Source of the DNA: Actinomycetales bacterium
GTDB taxonomy: Bacteria > Actinomycetota > Actinomycetes > Actinomycetales > Kineosporiaceae
NCBI GenBank assembly: GCA_012719445.1
Contig: JAAYAH010000187.1
Span: forward strand, 1 to 59,122
Direction: 5' to 3'
Length of the DNA: 59,122 bases
The notes under the pieces were generated by a model that was given only the letters and a program-made list of their open reading frames with translations, did no database searches and had not been told where the DNA came from. The stretch's first letter is position 1. Every line of letters begins with the position of its first letter. The translations under genes were made by a program, and so were the position numbers. This document shows positions 9,898-18,936 of the stretch, in pieces.

Positions 9898-9952
9898 GAC
9901 CGGTGGCCAATGGGGCTCAAAACCCCAGAATGATCCCCATTGGCCACCGGTC
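9898..9952. repeat. 18-bp perfect inverted repeat with 19-nt loop
   Basis: The arms GACCGGTGGCCAATGGGG (9898-9915) and its exact complement (9935-9952) enclose CTCAAAACCCC and further loop bases. It lies downstream of the GNAT gene, so it may act as its terminator. It shares GACCGGTGGC and GGGCTCA with the nested palindrome at 203-267, which points to a dispersed element rather than a site made for this gene. Confidence 0.8.
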
Positions 9953-9954
9953 AC

Positions 9955-9994
9955 GGGTGGAGACAGTCGCGGATGGAGACAGTCGCGGGTGGAG
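9955..9994. repeat. 16-bp tandem repeat, 2.5 copies
   Basis: GGGTGGAGACAGTCGC (9955-9970) is followed by a one-mismatch copy (9971-9986) and a half copy (9987-9994). It fills the space between the palindrome and the GNAT stop codon. Confidence 0.85.
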
Positions 9995-10000
9995 GACCGG

Positions 10001-10456
10001 CTACCCCTGCCAGAACTGCGTCATGCCGTGGCCGAGTGAGGCGGTCGGCCGCCGCACGAAGCCGAAGGGCTCGTAGAACCCCTCCCTGCCCTCCGCAGCC
10101 ATCAGGGCCACCACGGCACCGGCACAGGCGTTCGTGGCGAGGTAGGCCATCACCCGTTCCATGAGTCGTCGCCCGATCCCCCTGCCCTGATGGCCGGGAG
10201 CGACCACGACGTCGTGCACGTAGAAGCAGGTGCTGCCGTTCCCGGCCACCTTCGCCATGCCGATGATCTTCCCGTCCAACTCGGCGCAGACGGCGAACAG
10301 CGTGCGGGCCAGCCCCTCCGCGGTGGCGTCCGGGTCGTGCACCGTCCACCCGACGGCTCTCCGCAGCGCCAACGACTCGTCCACGGTCGGCAGCCGCTCG
10401 ACGATCCGCACGGCGCCGGACGGGTCGCCGGACGGACTCTCCTGACCCCGTGTCAC
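10001..10456 (-). CDS. GNAT-family N-acetyltransferase
   Basis: This encodes 151 residues from GTG 10456. The acetyl-CoA binding loop is clear: VVVAPGHQGRGIGRRLMERVM, with the preceding strand CFYVHDV and the C-terminal EPFGFVRRP typical of the fold. The substrate is unknown. The start codon overlaps the stop of the 58-residue ORF upstream (GTGA), which fixes this start and predicts coupled translation. The nearest hairpin downstream is the palindrome at 9898-9952. Confidence 0.85.
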   Translation of the reverse strand: MTRGQESPSGDPSGAVRIVERLPTVDESLALRRAVGWTVHDPDATAEGLARTLFAVCAELDGKIIGMAKVAGNGSTCFYVHDVVVAPGHQGRGIGRRLMERVMAYLATNACAGAVVALMAAEGREGFYEPFGFVRRPTASLGHGMTQFWQG

Positions 10457-10629
10457 CCGGCAGCCCGTTCCCGCCGGAGCCGCGGCTTCCCCGCCCGGCC
10501 GGCGGAGAGACCGAGGACCCCGGGGACCGGCCCCCACCCGAGCCGGCTCGCGGGCGCGTACAGCCGGTCCGGACTCGTCGGGGTCTGCGGCTCGTCCCCG
10601 TACTCGGCGACGCCGTGGATCCGCACCAT
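10453..10629 (-). CDS. Small protein, 58 aa, coupled to the GNAT gene
   Basis: The frame runs from ATG 10629 to TGA 10453-10455 and shares four bases with the GNAT start. The product MVRIHGVAEYGDEPQTPTSP... has a mixed, non-repetitive N-terminal half and a basic C-terminus. A TAGCTT box on the minus strand (10636-10641) lies six bases before the ATG, matching the leaderless pattern of several well-established genes in this window. I recognise no family. The combined promoter and overlap evidence makes it a probable real gene. Confidence 0.6.
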   Translation of the reverse strand: MVRIHGVAEYGDEPQTPTSPDRLYAPASRLGWGPVPGVLGLSAGRAGKPRLRRERAAG

Positions 10630-10752
10630 GATCAGAAGCTAGCAGCCGACGAACGAGGGCCGGAGGCCGAGTGCCCCGGTGAGATCGGTCCGCCCGCGGC
10701 CGAGGCGCTGGAACGGATCGAGGCGGGGTGACGGACGCCGCCCGACAGGGAG

Positions 10753-13700
10753 TCAGCCGTAGAAGACGCGCTCGACGACGGCCCGGGCGCGACGGGTCAC
10801 CCGCCGGTACTCCTCCTCCAGCCGTGCCGCGGACCCGGGGGGGTGCCCGACGATCCGGGCCACCCCATTGAGGTCCCGCACCGTGCCCGGCAGCTGGTCG
10901 GACGCCCGCCCGCGCCACAGGAAGATCGCGTTCCGCACCCGGGAGGCCAACCGCCAGGCCGCCTCCATCACCGCGGCGTCGCCCGGCGTGACGAGGTCGG
11001 CCGCCACCGCGGCGTGCAGGGCCGCCACGGTGGACGTGGTCCGTAGCCCGGGCACCTCGTGGGCGTGGCGAAGCTGGAGCAGCTGCACGGTCCACTCCAC
11101 GTCGGCGAGGGCGCCGGGACCGAGCTTCACGTGCCGCCGCGGGTCGACGCCCTTGGGGAGCCGCTCGGACTCCACCCTGGCCTTGATCCTCCTGATCTCC
11201 CTGACGTCGGCCTCGGACAGCCCACCGGCCGGCCGGCGCAGCGGGTCGACGAGCTGGACGAAGCGCTCCCCCAGCTCGGCGTCCCCCGCCACCGGAACCG
11301 CCCTGACCAGCGCCTGGGCCTCCCACGGCTCGGACCACCGCTCGTAGTACCGCGCGTAGGAGTCGATGGTCCTGGTCAGCGGCCCGTTGCGGCCCTCCGG
11401 CCGCAGGTCGGGGTCGACGTCGAGCGGTGGTTCCGGCCCCTGCAGGGCAAGCAGCCTGCGCAGCTCGCTGAAGACCGCCATCGCCGTCTCCTGCGCCTGT
11501 CGCTCCTCCGCCCCCGGCAGCGGATCATGGACGAACAGGACGTCGGCGTCGCTGCCGTACCCCTGCTCGCCCCCGCCGAGCCGGCCCATGGCGACGACGG
11601 CGAACCGGGTCGGCAGCTCCCCGCCGTGACGCCGGGTGACCGTGTGGCGGGCGGCCTGCAGGCCACCCGCGATCGTTGCGACGGCCGCGTCGCTGAGTGC
11701 CCGCCCGACCTCGTCCAGCCCGGCGAGCCCGGCCAGGTCGGCGATCGCCGTCCGGACGATCTCCCGACGGCGCAGCGCCCGGACCGCCCACAGCAGCGCC
11801 TCCGGCTCGTCGTGACGGGTGATCGCCGACGTCACCGACGCGAGCACGGCCGCGCGGGCCCGCGGAACCAGCTCCGCGTCGTCGCCGAGCATGGCCACCG
11901 TCTCCGGGGCGTGCTCGATGAGCTCGGCGACGTACCGGCTGCAGGAGAGCACGTAGGCCATCCGCTCGGCCGCCGCCCGGGAGTCCCGCAGCATCTTCAG
12001 GTACCAGTGCGTGGCACCGAGCTCGTCGCTGACCCGGCGGAAGGCCAGCAGCCCGGCGTCCGGGTCGGCGCCGTCGGCGAACCAGCCGAGCATCACCGGT
12101 AGCAGTTGGCGCTGGATGGACGCGCGTCGGCTGAGCCCGGCTGTGAGCGTGGCGAGGTGCCGCATCGCCCCCTCGGGATCCCGGTACCCCAGCGCGGCGA
12201 GCCGGGCATGCGCGGCCTCGGGGGTGAGCCGGACCTCGTCGGTGGTCAGCTCGGCCGCCGCGGCGAGCAGCGGCCGGTAGAAGAGCTTCTCGTGCAGCTT
12301 GCGGACGGCGCGCGACCGGTCCCGCCACAGCGCGGTGATCTCCTTCTCGGGAGCCGAGAGGAACCCGAAGGACCGGCCGATCCGGCGTAACTCGGGAGCG
12401 CTGTCGGGAACCAGGTGGGTACGGCGCAGTCGGAAGAGCTGGATCCGGTGCTCCAGCGTGCGCAGTTCCCGGTACGCCCGGTCCATCTCCGCCGCGTCGT
12501 CCCTGCCGACGTAGCCGCTGCCGCTGAGGGCCTCCAGGGCCTCCAGGGTGTTGGCCCGGCGCAGCTGGGGGTCGGCCCGGCCGTGCACGAGCTGGAGGAG
12601 CTGGACGCTGAACTCGACGTCGCGCAGGCCGCCCGGCCCCAGTTTGAGTTGTCGCTCGGCGTCCCTGGCCGGCACGTGCTCCTCGACCCGGCGCCGCATG
12701 GCCTGCACGTCCTGGACGAAGTTCTCCCGCTCGGCCGCCCGCCACACCATCGGCCGGATCGCGTCCAGGTAGGCCCGGCCGAGGGCCAGGTCCCCCGCGA
12801 CGGGCCGAGCCTTCAGCAGGGCCTGGAACTCCCAGGTCGCCGCCCACCGCTCGTAGTAGCTGACGTGGCTGGCCAGGGTGCGCACCAGGGGCCCGCTGCG
12901 CCCCTCGGGACGCAGCCCGGCGTCGACCGGCCACAGCGTCCCCTCCGCCGTGGCCGCCGAGCAGACCTTGGCGAGGCAGGCCGCCAGCCGGGTCCCGGTC
13001 CGCAGCGCGGCCGCCTCGGCGTCGTCCCCCGTCGCGGCGCTGGCCTCCGCCTCGGCACCGGCGCCCGTGACGGCACCGGCGGCCGGTGACCCGGGGTCGC
13101 CGGCCGCAGCACCGGCGTCCGCAGCGACAGGGGGTTCGACCACATAGACGACGTCGACGTCGCTGACGTAGTTGAGCTCGTGCCCGCCGCACTTGCCGAG
13201 ACCGATCACCGCGATGCGACAGGGAGCCGCCCCGTCCGGCAGCTCCGCCCTGGCGATCGCCAGGCCAGCCTCCAGCGCGGCGGTCGCCAGGTCCGACAGG
13301 TCGGCGGTGATCTCCGGCATGGCGGCGAAGGGGTCCGCTGCGGTGAGGTCCCGCCCGGCGATCGCGAGCAGCTGGCGCCGGTAGGCCACCCGGAGGGCGT
13401 CCGCCCCCTGGGCGAGGTCCGTGGCGGCGACCGGCTCCGGCGCGTGCGGGTCGGCACCCACGGCCCGCAGCAGCTCCGTGCGCATCCTCGCCGCGACGAG
13501 GGGACGCCGCAGCACCGGGTCCACCCCGGAGCCGGTGGCCGTCGCGGGGAGGACCTCGGCGGCGACGGGATCGGGGTCGAGCAGCACCGCCCACTGCCGG
13601 GGGTGTCGCTCCAGGAACTCGCCCAGGGCTGCCGAGGTACCGAGGACGGCGAGCAGCCGGTCCCGCGTCTCGTCCCCGTCGCGGAGCACCCGGCGCAGCC

Positions 13701-13950
13701 GGTCCCGGCCGTCCTCCCCGGACGCGTCCGGGTCGGCTGTGAACGCCTCCAGCAGCCGGACCAGGGCGAGCAGGGCGAGATCGGGGTCCGCCACGGCGCC
13801 TAGCGCCGCCAGGAGCTCCCCCGCCGGGACGCCGTCCTGCCCGACCACCTCGGTCAGGACCGGGTCCGCGAGCAGCTCCTCCGCCCGGACGGGGTCGGCG
13901 AACCCGAGACGGGCGAGCCGCCCGGCGACGCTCTCCGGCCGGGACCTCAC
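10753..13950 (-). CDS. glnE: Bifunctional glutamine synthetase adenylyltransferase/deadenylyltransferase
   Basis: This 1065-residue protein has two nucleotidyltransferase halves. The N-terminal (deadenylylating) one shows GKCGGHELNYVSDVDVVYV, and the C-terminal (adenylylating) one GRLGGGEQGYGSDADVLFV; each has the paired metal-binding Asp residues. Each is followed by a GlnD/PII-uridylyltransferase-like helical region with PEGRSGPL or PEGRNGPL. An Ala-rich insertion of about 45 residues follows the first Asp pair. GlnE sets glutamine synthetase I activity according to nitrogen status. The start is GTG 13950 with a weak ribosome site. glnA2 is 3.2 kb away, as in mycobacteria, with a cyclase gene and a secreted-protein gene inserted between. 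Confidence 0.95.
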   Translation of the reverse strand: MRSRPESVAGRLARLGFADPVRAEELLADPVLTEVVGQDGVPAGELLAALGAVADPDLALLALVRLLEAFTADPDASGEDGRDRLRRVLRDGDETRDRLLAVLGTSAALGEFLERHPRQWAVLLDPDPVAAEVLPATATGSGVDPVLRRPLVAARMRTELLRAVGADPHAPEPVAATDLAQGADALRVAYRRQLLAIAGRDLTAADPFAAMPEITADLSDLATAALEAGLAIARAELPDGAAPCRIAVIGLGKCGGHELNYVSDVDVVYVVEPPVAADAGAAAGDPGSPAAGAVTGAGAEAEASAATGDDAEAAALRTGTRLAACLAKVCSAATAEGTLWPVDAGLRPEGRSGPLVRTLASHVSYYERWAATWEFQALLKARPVAGDLALGRAYLDAIRPMVWRAAERENFVQDVQAMRRRVEEHVPARDAERQLKLGPGGLRDVEFSVQLLQLVHGRADPQLRRANTLEALEALSGSGYVGRDDAAEMDRAYRELRTLEHRIQLFRLRRTHLVPDSAPELRRIGRSFGFLSAPEKEITALWRDRSRAVRKLHEKLFYRPLLAAAAELTTDEVRLTPEAAHARLAALGYRDPEGAMRHLATLTAGLSRRASIQRQLLPVMLGWFADGADPDAGLLAFRRVSDELGATHWYLKMLRDSRAAAERMAYVLSCSRYVAELIEHAPETVAMLGDDAELVPRARAAVLASVTSAITRHDEPEALLWAVRALRRREIVRTAIADLAGLAGLDEVGRALSDAAVATIAGGLQAARHTVTRRHGGELPTRFAVVAMGRLGGGEQGYGSDADVLFVHDPLPGAEERQAQETAMAVFSELRRLLALQGPEPPLDVDPDLRPEGRNGPLTRTIDSYARYYERWSEPWEAQALVRAVPVAGDAELGERFVQLVDPLRRPAGGLSEADVREIRRIKARVESERLPKGVDPRRHVKLGPGALADVEWTVQLLQLRHAHEVPGLRTTSTVAALHAAVAADLVTPGDAAVMEAAWRLASRVRNAIFLWRGRASDQLPGTVRDLNGVARIVGHPPGSAARLEEEYRRVTRRARAVVERVFYG

Positions 13951-14171
13951 CGGTGGGATCCGGTGGTGACGGAGGTGTTCACGACCACGATCACCGCCTC
14001 ATTCTGCCGCAGGGACCCGGGCAGGGGCCGGTCGTGGTCCTGCCGTGGCCGGTGGAGCCGCGCCGACGCCCGGGTCACGCCGCGAACCGGACACGATCTT
14101 CAGAGCTCCACCGGAGGTGCCGATGGACACGGGGGGCTCACGGACGAACCGGCCAGGCGGAAGCGAGGACC

Positions 14172-16283
14172 ATGGCTGAGCATCCCGCGCGCCTCGTCGT
14201 CCTGGTCACGACCGGCATGGAGGAGTACCAGGTCAAGCTCCTGAGCGGGATCCATCCGGTCCTGGACGCCCATCAACTGACTCGCGTGATCTACATGGAC
14301 TGGGGTGAGACGGCCGATCTCCCCGGGGACCTGGTGCAGTACCTCCGACTGGCCGAGCCCGTCGGCCTGCTCTGCACGAACCTGTCCGGAAACGGACATC
14401 TCGACAGGCTGACCGAGTTGGCCCGCGACCTGGAGCTGCCCCTCGTGGTCATCGGAGCCGACGTCTCCGACGTGAGCTGTGTCCGGGGGGACAACGCCAC
14501 CGGGATGCGCACCCTGATGTCCCACCTGCTGGACGACTGCGGGATCCGACGTCCGGTACTGATGCGCGGGATTCCCCACCAGCAGGACTCCGTGCAGCGA
14601 GAGGTGATCTTCCGGGAGGAGCTGGCCCGGCGGGACATCCCCGTCGACGAGGAACTGCTGGTCGACGGGCTGTTCGTGTCCGACGTCGCCCACCAGGCCA
14701 TGCGCACCCTGCTCCAGCGCCGCCGGGACTTCGACGCCGTGGTGGTCTGCAACGACCGGTCCGCGCGCGGCTGCATCGGAGCGCTGGCCGACAGCGGGAT
14801 CCGGGTTCCGGAGGACGTGCTGGTCACCGGGTTCGACAACGACCAGGACACCCTCCAGTGGCCAGGACTGACCACCGTCGACCAGAACCTGCCCGAGCAG
14901 GGCAGGAGGGCCGCCGAGCTGCTCGTGGCCCGGATGGAGAACCGCGGGCACGATGCCTCCGCGATCGCCGTCCCGTCCCGCCTCGTGGTCCGGGACTCGA
15001 CGTCGACCAGACCGCGATCCGACCAGGAACAGCTGACGGACGCCCTGCGCATGGTCGAGACGGCCCGGGCGTACCTGGGCCGGAAGGACGCCTCGGAGGG
15101 CCTGGCCCGCGCCATGCAGGCCGCCAGGACCCTCACCGAGGTGATCGAGGCGTTCACCTCGTGCCTGAGCTGGATCAAGCTCCGCCGCTGTTTCGTCGCC
15201 ATCCGGACCGACCTCTGCGGTGACCTCATGGACACCCCGACCGACCTGTTCGCCGAGGACGAGGACGCACCGGTCGGGGAGCCCCGACCGGTGTTGACCG
15301 TCCGGCTGCTCCTCGACTACCGGAACGGCACCGTGCACCAGCCGCCCCCCGACCCCTTCCCCGCCCACCAGATGCTCCCCGACCCGTTGCGGGACCAGCT
15401 GACGAAGGGGTTCCTCGTCGCCGCCCCGCTGAGCATGGGACGGCGCGAGTACGGCTACGTGCTCATGGACCGGGGTCCCACGACGTTCGCGTTCCGGGAG
15501 ACCATCGACATGGACCTGTCCCGGGCGCTGGACACGGTGTTCAACCGGCAGGCGCTGGAGGCCCACGCCGCCCGGCTGGAGCAGGCCGTCGAGCGCCGGA
15601 CCGAGGAGCTGGCGAAGCGGACCGAGGAACTGCAGAGCGAGGTGAGCACCCGCCAGCGGGCCGAACACCAACTGCAGCTCGCCAACGTGGAGCTGCACCG
15701 TGCGGCGATGCGCGACGGTCTGACCGGCATCGCGAACCGCGCCGCCTTCGAGAACCACCTCGTCCAGCAGTGGGAACTGCTCGCCCGCGTCCACGGCTCG
15801 CTGGCGGTGCTGATGGTCGATGTCGACCTGTTCAAGACGTACAACGACCACTACGGCCACATCGCCGGGGACGACACCCTGCGCGCCGTCGCCGAGTGCC
15901 TGCAGCGGTCCGTGAACCGCTCCGCCGACCTCGTCGCCCGCTTCGGCGGGGAGGAGTTCATCGTCGTCCTGCCCCAGGGCGACTCCCGGGCGGGGTTGAC
16001 CGTTGCCATGCGGTTCCAGGCGGCCCTCGCCGAGCGGGCGATCCCGCATGCGGCCTCCGACGTGGCCGAGATCGTCACCGCCAGCATCGGGATCGCCGTC
16101 GCCCACCCCGACGACCACCTCACGCCCATGGGGCTGATCGCCACCGCGGACCGGGCCCTCTACCGGGCCAAGCAACTCGGCCGGAACCGCGCGGTCCTCT
16201 TCGAGAACGACGAGCCGGCTCCCCCGTCCTCACCCGCGCAGACCTCACCCTCGCAGAGCATCACCAGACCCGAACTCGCCTGA
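14172..16283 (+). CDS. LacI-type ligand-binding domain fused to diguanylate cyclase (paralogue 1, with I-site)
   Basis: The product has 703 residues from ATG 14172, preceded by AGCGAGG; the frame is open upstream but not protein-like. Residues about 8-275 form a LacI/ribose-binding type sensor: GMRTLMSHLLDDCGIRRPVL, VPEDVLVTGFDN, LTTVDQNLPEQGRRAAELL. There is no helix-turn-helix, signal peptide or membrane segment. A conserved middle domain (about 285-440), a coiled coil (about 455-525) and a GGDEF domain follow. The active-site loop is GGEEF (592-596). Five residues upstream, RSAD (583-586) forms a product-inhibition I-site. It should make c-di-GMP in response to a small cytoplasmic ligand, perhaps a sugar. 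Two paralogues lie at 28.3-32.5 kb. Confidence 0.9.
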   Translation: MAEHPARLVVLVTTGMEEYQVKLLSGIHPVLDAHQLTRVIYMDWGETADLPGDLVQYLRLAEPVGLLCTNLSGNGHLDRLTELARDLELPLVVIGADVSDVSCVRGDNATGMRTLMSHLLDDCGIRRPVLMRGIPHQQDSVQREVIFREELARRDIPVDEELLVDGLFVSDVAHQAMRTLLQRRRDFDAVVVCNDRSARGCIGALADSGIRVPEDVLVTGFDNDQDTLQWPGLTTVDQNLPEQGRRAAELLVARMENRGHDASAIAVPSRLVVRDSTSTRPRSDQEQLTDALRMVETARAYLGRKDASEGLARAMQAARTLTEVIEAFTSCLSWIKLRRCFVAIRTDLCGDLMDTPTDLFAEDEDAPVGEPRPVLTVRLLLDYRNGTVHQPPPDPFPAHQMLPDPLRDQLTKGFLVAAPLSMGRREYGYVLMDRGPTTFAFRETIDMDLSRALDTVFNRQALEAHAARLEQAVERRTEELAKRTEELQSEVSTRQRAEHQLQLANVELHRAAMRDGLTGIANRAAFENHLVQQWELLARVHGSLAVLMVDVDLFKTYNDHYGHIAGDDTLRAVAECLQRSVNRSADLVARFGGEEFIVVLPQGDSRAGLTVAMRFQAALAERAIPHAASDVAEIVTASIGIAVAHPDDHLTPMGLIATADRALYRAKQLGRNRAVLFENDEPAPPSSPAQTSPSQSITRPELA

Positions 16284-16375
16284 CCCGGCGCGGGAGCGTC
16301 GACGACGGGGATTCCCGCCGTGTCTGGTCGCAGGAACGGCAACGCCGTACGGCACCGCGCCGGACACCGGAACTG

Positions 16376-16441
16376 CCCCATGGTGCGGACGCCGTTACCC
16401 CATGGTGCCGACGGCATTGCCTCATGGGGCGGACGCCGGGA
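16376..16441. promoter_or_regulatory. Three 22-bp direct repeats upstream of a secreted-protein gene
   Basis: Imperfect 22-bp units start at 16376, 16398 and 16420, each built on CCCCATGGTGC-GGACGCC with few changes. The spacing is two helical turns, so bound proteins would line up on one face. The array ends 76 bases before the secreted-protein start. It is probably a multi-site operator or activator-binding array, though a slippage-derived repeat is possible. Confidence 0.55.
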
Positions 16442-16517
16442 CGGCAGCCAACCTGTCCGGTTCCGCCGGGTTCTCCTTCGGTGACGGCCGTCGTGGCGGC
16501 GGCCGGGAAGGAGAATC

Positions 16518-17018
16518 GTGATCGTCTCTTCTGTTCTGCGTCGAGGGGCTCTGGCCTTCGCCGCGTTGTCCGTGCTGTCCGTCGGGGTGGTCGCGATCGA
16601 ACTCACCCAGGCAGCTCCCGCCCAGGCCGCCTGCGCGACGCCCGAGGTGGTCGGCAGTTGGCACAACGTCAACCCCGCCACGAGGGGCCTCACCCGTCTC
16701 GAGGTCGGCATCGTCTGCGGTGGGGTGGTGTGCTCCGCCAACGGGACGTGCAGTTCGTGGCCGACCTACCTGACCGTTCGTCCCTACGGGAAGTGTTCCC
16801 CCACCGACTGCGACTGGGGCCAGAAGCCGTTGGTGGGCTATCCCGGTGTGGCGCAGACCTACTACACCGACTACGTGTACAGCTGGGCCACCAAGAGAGT
16901 CGCGATCAGGTCCTACACCGTCAACGGCGTGAAACACCTCACCGTCTGGGTCACCACCGACTTCACGGCGGCAGACGGCCGCACCGACTACACCTCCGTC
17001 GAGGACATGGTGCACTGA
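16518..17018 (+). CDS. Small secreted protein, 166 aa, with a PTDCDWG motif
   Basis: The GTG start at 16518 has AAGGAG just upstream. An N-terminal Sec signal (LRRGALAFAALSVLSVGVVAIE, cleavage near AQA-A) is followed by about 125 residues rich in Tyr, Trp and six Cys. The core reads GSWHNVNPATRGLTRLEV, then VRPYGKCSPTDCDWG, then a beta-rich end (KHLTVWVTTDFT). This pattern resembles an unnamed domain of secreted or surface proteins with a GKCHPTDCDWG signature; I know no function. The Cys pairs imply disulfides outside the cell. The gene stands alone between a cyclase and glnA2, behind a 22-bp repeat array. Confidence 0.75.
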   Translation: MIVSSVLRRGALAFAALSVLSVGVVAIELTQAAPAQAACATPEVVGSWHNVNPATRGLTRLEVGIVCGGVVCSANGTCSSWPTYLTVRPYGKCSPTDCDWGQKPLVGYPGVAQTYYTDYVYSWATKRVAIRSYTVNGVKHLTVWVTTDFTAADGRTDYTSVEDMVH

Positions 17019-17084
17019 CGACCCCCGGGCACGTCGTCGCGCGGGAGCGAGCGTGCCACCCGCCCTCGGGGCGATGGGGACACG

Positions 17085-17118
17085 GTGCGGGCCGGTGGTC
17101 GCTGCCACCGGCCCGCAC
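17085..17118. terminator. Hairpin between convergent secreted-protein gene and glnA2
   Basis: A perfect 14-bp stem (GTGCGGGCCGGTGG, 17085-17098, with 17105-17118) and a 6-nt loop lie midway between the two convergent stop codons. There is no T-tract, as is usual in high-GC actinobacteria. It can serve both directions. Confidence 0.75.
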
Positions 17119-17154
17119 GCGTCGCTCGGGAGTCGTCGGCCCCCCGACCTGCAC

Positions 17155-18492
17155 TCACAGCATGGTCAGGTAGCGGTCCAGTTCGAAGGGGGTGACCTGG
17201 CGGCGGTATTCGGCCCACTCGGAGCGCTTGTTGCGCAGGAAGAAGTCGAACACACCCTCGCCGAGGGTCTCGGCGACGAGCTCCGAGGCCTCCATCACCC
17301 GGATCGCCTCGTCCAGGCTCGCCGGCAGCGGCTTGATGCCCATCGCCCGCCGCTCGGCGTCGGTGAGCGACCACACGTCGTCCTCGGCGCCGTCGGGGAG
17401 TTCGAGGGAGTCCTCGATCCCCCTGAGCCCGGCGGCGAGCATGAGCGCGAAGGACAGGTAGGGGTTGCAGGCCGGGTCGATGGCCCGGTACTCGATGCGG
17501 GTGGAGTTGCCCTTGTCCGGCTTGTACATGGGCACCCGGATCAGCGCCGAGCGGTTGTTGTGCCCCCAGCAGATGTAGCTGGGCGCCTCTCCCCCACCCC
17601 ACAGCCGCTTGTAGGAGTTGACCCACTGGTTGGTCACGGCGGTGATCTCGGAGGAGTAGGTCAGCAGGCCGGCGATGAACTGCCGGGCGATCTTGCTCAG
17701 CTGGTACTGGGCGCCCGCCTCGTGGAAGGCGTTCCGGTCGCCCTCGAACAGCGAGAGGTGGGTGTGCATGCCGGAACCCGGGTGCTCGGGGAAGGGCTTG
17801 GGCATGAAGGTCGCGTAGGTGCCCTGCTCCAGCGCAACCTCTTTGACGACGGAACGAAAGGTCATGATGTTGTCCGCCGTGGTGAGGGCGTCGGCGTAGC
17901 GCAGATCGATCTCGTTCTGGCCGGGGCCGCCCTCGTGGTGGCTGAACTCGACCGAGATCCCCATGGACTCCAGGAAGGTGATCGCGGCTCGCCGGAAGTC
18001 GTGCGTCGTGCCGCGGGCCACGTGGTCGAAGTACCCGGCGTTGTCGACCGGCTCAGGCTCGGCTCCGGGCGCGAACCCGTCCTTGACCAGGTAGAACTCG
18101 ATCTCGGGGTGCGTGTAGAAGGTCAGGCCGTGCCCGGCGGCCCTGGCCAGCGCCCGCTTGAGCACGTACCGGGGGTCGGCGAGCGCGGGCTCGCCGTCCG
18201 GGGTGAGGATGTCGCAGAACATCCGCGCCGTGCCCTGGTGCTCACCCCGCCACGGCAGCACCTGGAAGGTCGAGGGGTCCGGCCGGACCAGCATGTCGGC
18301 CTCGAAGACCCGGGCCAGCCCCTCGATCGCGGACCCGTCGAACCCGATGCCCTCGGCGAACGCGCCCTCCAGTTCGGCCGGGGCCACGGCCACGGACTTG
18401 AGGAACCCCAGGACGTCGGTGAACCACAGCCGGACGAACCGGATGTCGCGCTCCTCCATGGTGCGGAGGACGAACTCCTGCTGCCTGTCCAT
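17155..18492 (-). CDS. glnA2: Glutamine synthetase, GlnA2 type
   Basis: This 445-residue class I enzyme starts at ATG 18492, with GAGGGG nine bases upstream; the frame is open further but not protein-like. Family marks include GFDGSAIEGLARV, HHEGGPGQNEIDL, MPKPFPEHPGSGMHTHLSL and NRSALIRVP. It condenses glutamate and ammonia to glutamine. At the site where GlnE-controlled enzymes carry the NLYDLPP tyrosine, this protein reads DDVWSLTDAERR, with no Tyr. It is therefore probably not adenylylated by the neighbouring glnE product. The pairing with glnE matches the mycobacterial glnA2-glnE locus. Confidence 0.93.
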   Translation of the reverse strand: MDRQQEFVLRTMEERDIRFVRLWFTDVLGFLKSVAVAPAELEGAFAEGIGFDGSAIEGLARVFEADMLVRPDPSTFQVLPWRGEHQGTARMFCDILTPDGEPALADPRYVLKRALARAAGHGLTFYTHPEIEFYLVKDGFAPGAEPEPVDNAGYFDHVARGTTHDFRRAAITFLESMGISVEFSHHEGGPGQNEIDLRYADALTTADNIMTFRSVVKEVALEQGTYATFMPKPFPEHPGSGMHTHLSLFEGDRNAFHEAGAQYQLSKIARQFIAGLLTYSSEITAVTNQWVNSYKRLWGGGEAPSYICWGHNNRSALIRVPMYKPDKGNSTRIEYRAIDPACNPYLSFALMLAAGLRGIEDSLELPDGAEDDVWSLTDAERRAMGIKPLPASLDEAIRVMEASELVAETLGEGVFDFFLRNKRSEWAEYRRQVTPFELDRYLTML

Positions 18493-18936
18493 GGGATCCC
18501 CTCGATCCGGGTCCGTCCCGGCGGGGGCACGACGCCGTGTTCCCCGTCCGGCCGAGCTGTCGTGTCGACCCCACACTCCGCTGCCGTGTCGGGCCCGATG
18601 CGGCGTCCGTCTGCCGCGGGTCATATCGTCCCGCACCGCGTGTCGGGAGCCGTCCGTTCACCCGCGAGTGTCTCCCGCCCAGGTTTCCGCCCTGTTACCA
18701 CGCCCCGGTCGCCATGACCCGATCACCACCATCTGGGCACCGCCCCGGTCGCCGCGACCGCGACACCACGCCGGGTCGCCTGGACGCGGCACCACACCGG
18801 GCCACAGGTTCGGGGAGTCGGCTGAGGCTGTCCGTGGTGGTCCGATCGGGTGGTGATCGCTCACAGCGTCACCCGAACGGCCCAAGGACCTCCACCTGCC
18901 CGGTGACAGGGGTGACAACGATCCGGTGGAGATCCG
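18493..18936. promoter_or_regulatory. Divergent intergenic region between glnA2 and the chemoreceptor
   Basis: This 444-bp region contains the leaders of both genes. An 11-bp inverted repeat, CGATCACCACC (about 18720) and its complement (about 18851), flanks a GC-rich middle part. GGTGGAG lies about six bases before the chemoreceptor ATG. I see no flagellar-sigma box. Frames within the region are noise. Confidence 0.4.

Noticed and set aside
13953-14171. Longer start for the first cyclase
   Set aside because: The added 73 codons are not protein-like, and paralogues begin at the same point as ATG 14172, which has a ribosome site.
16376-16441. CRISPR-like array
   Set aside because: Units abut directly and no cas genes are in the window.
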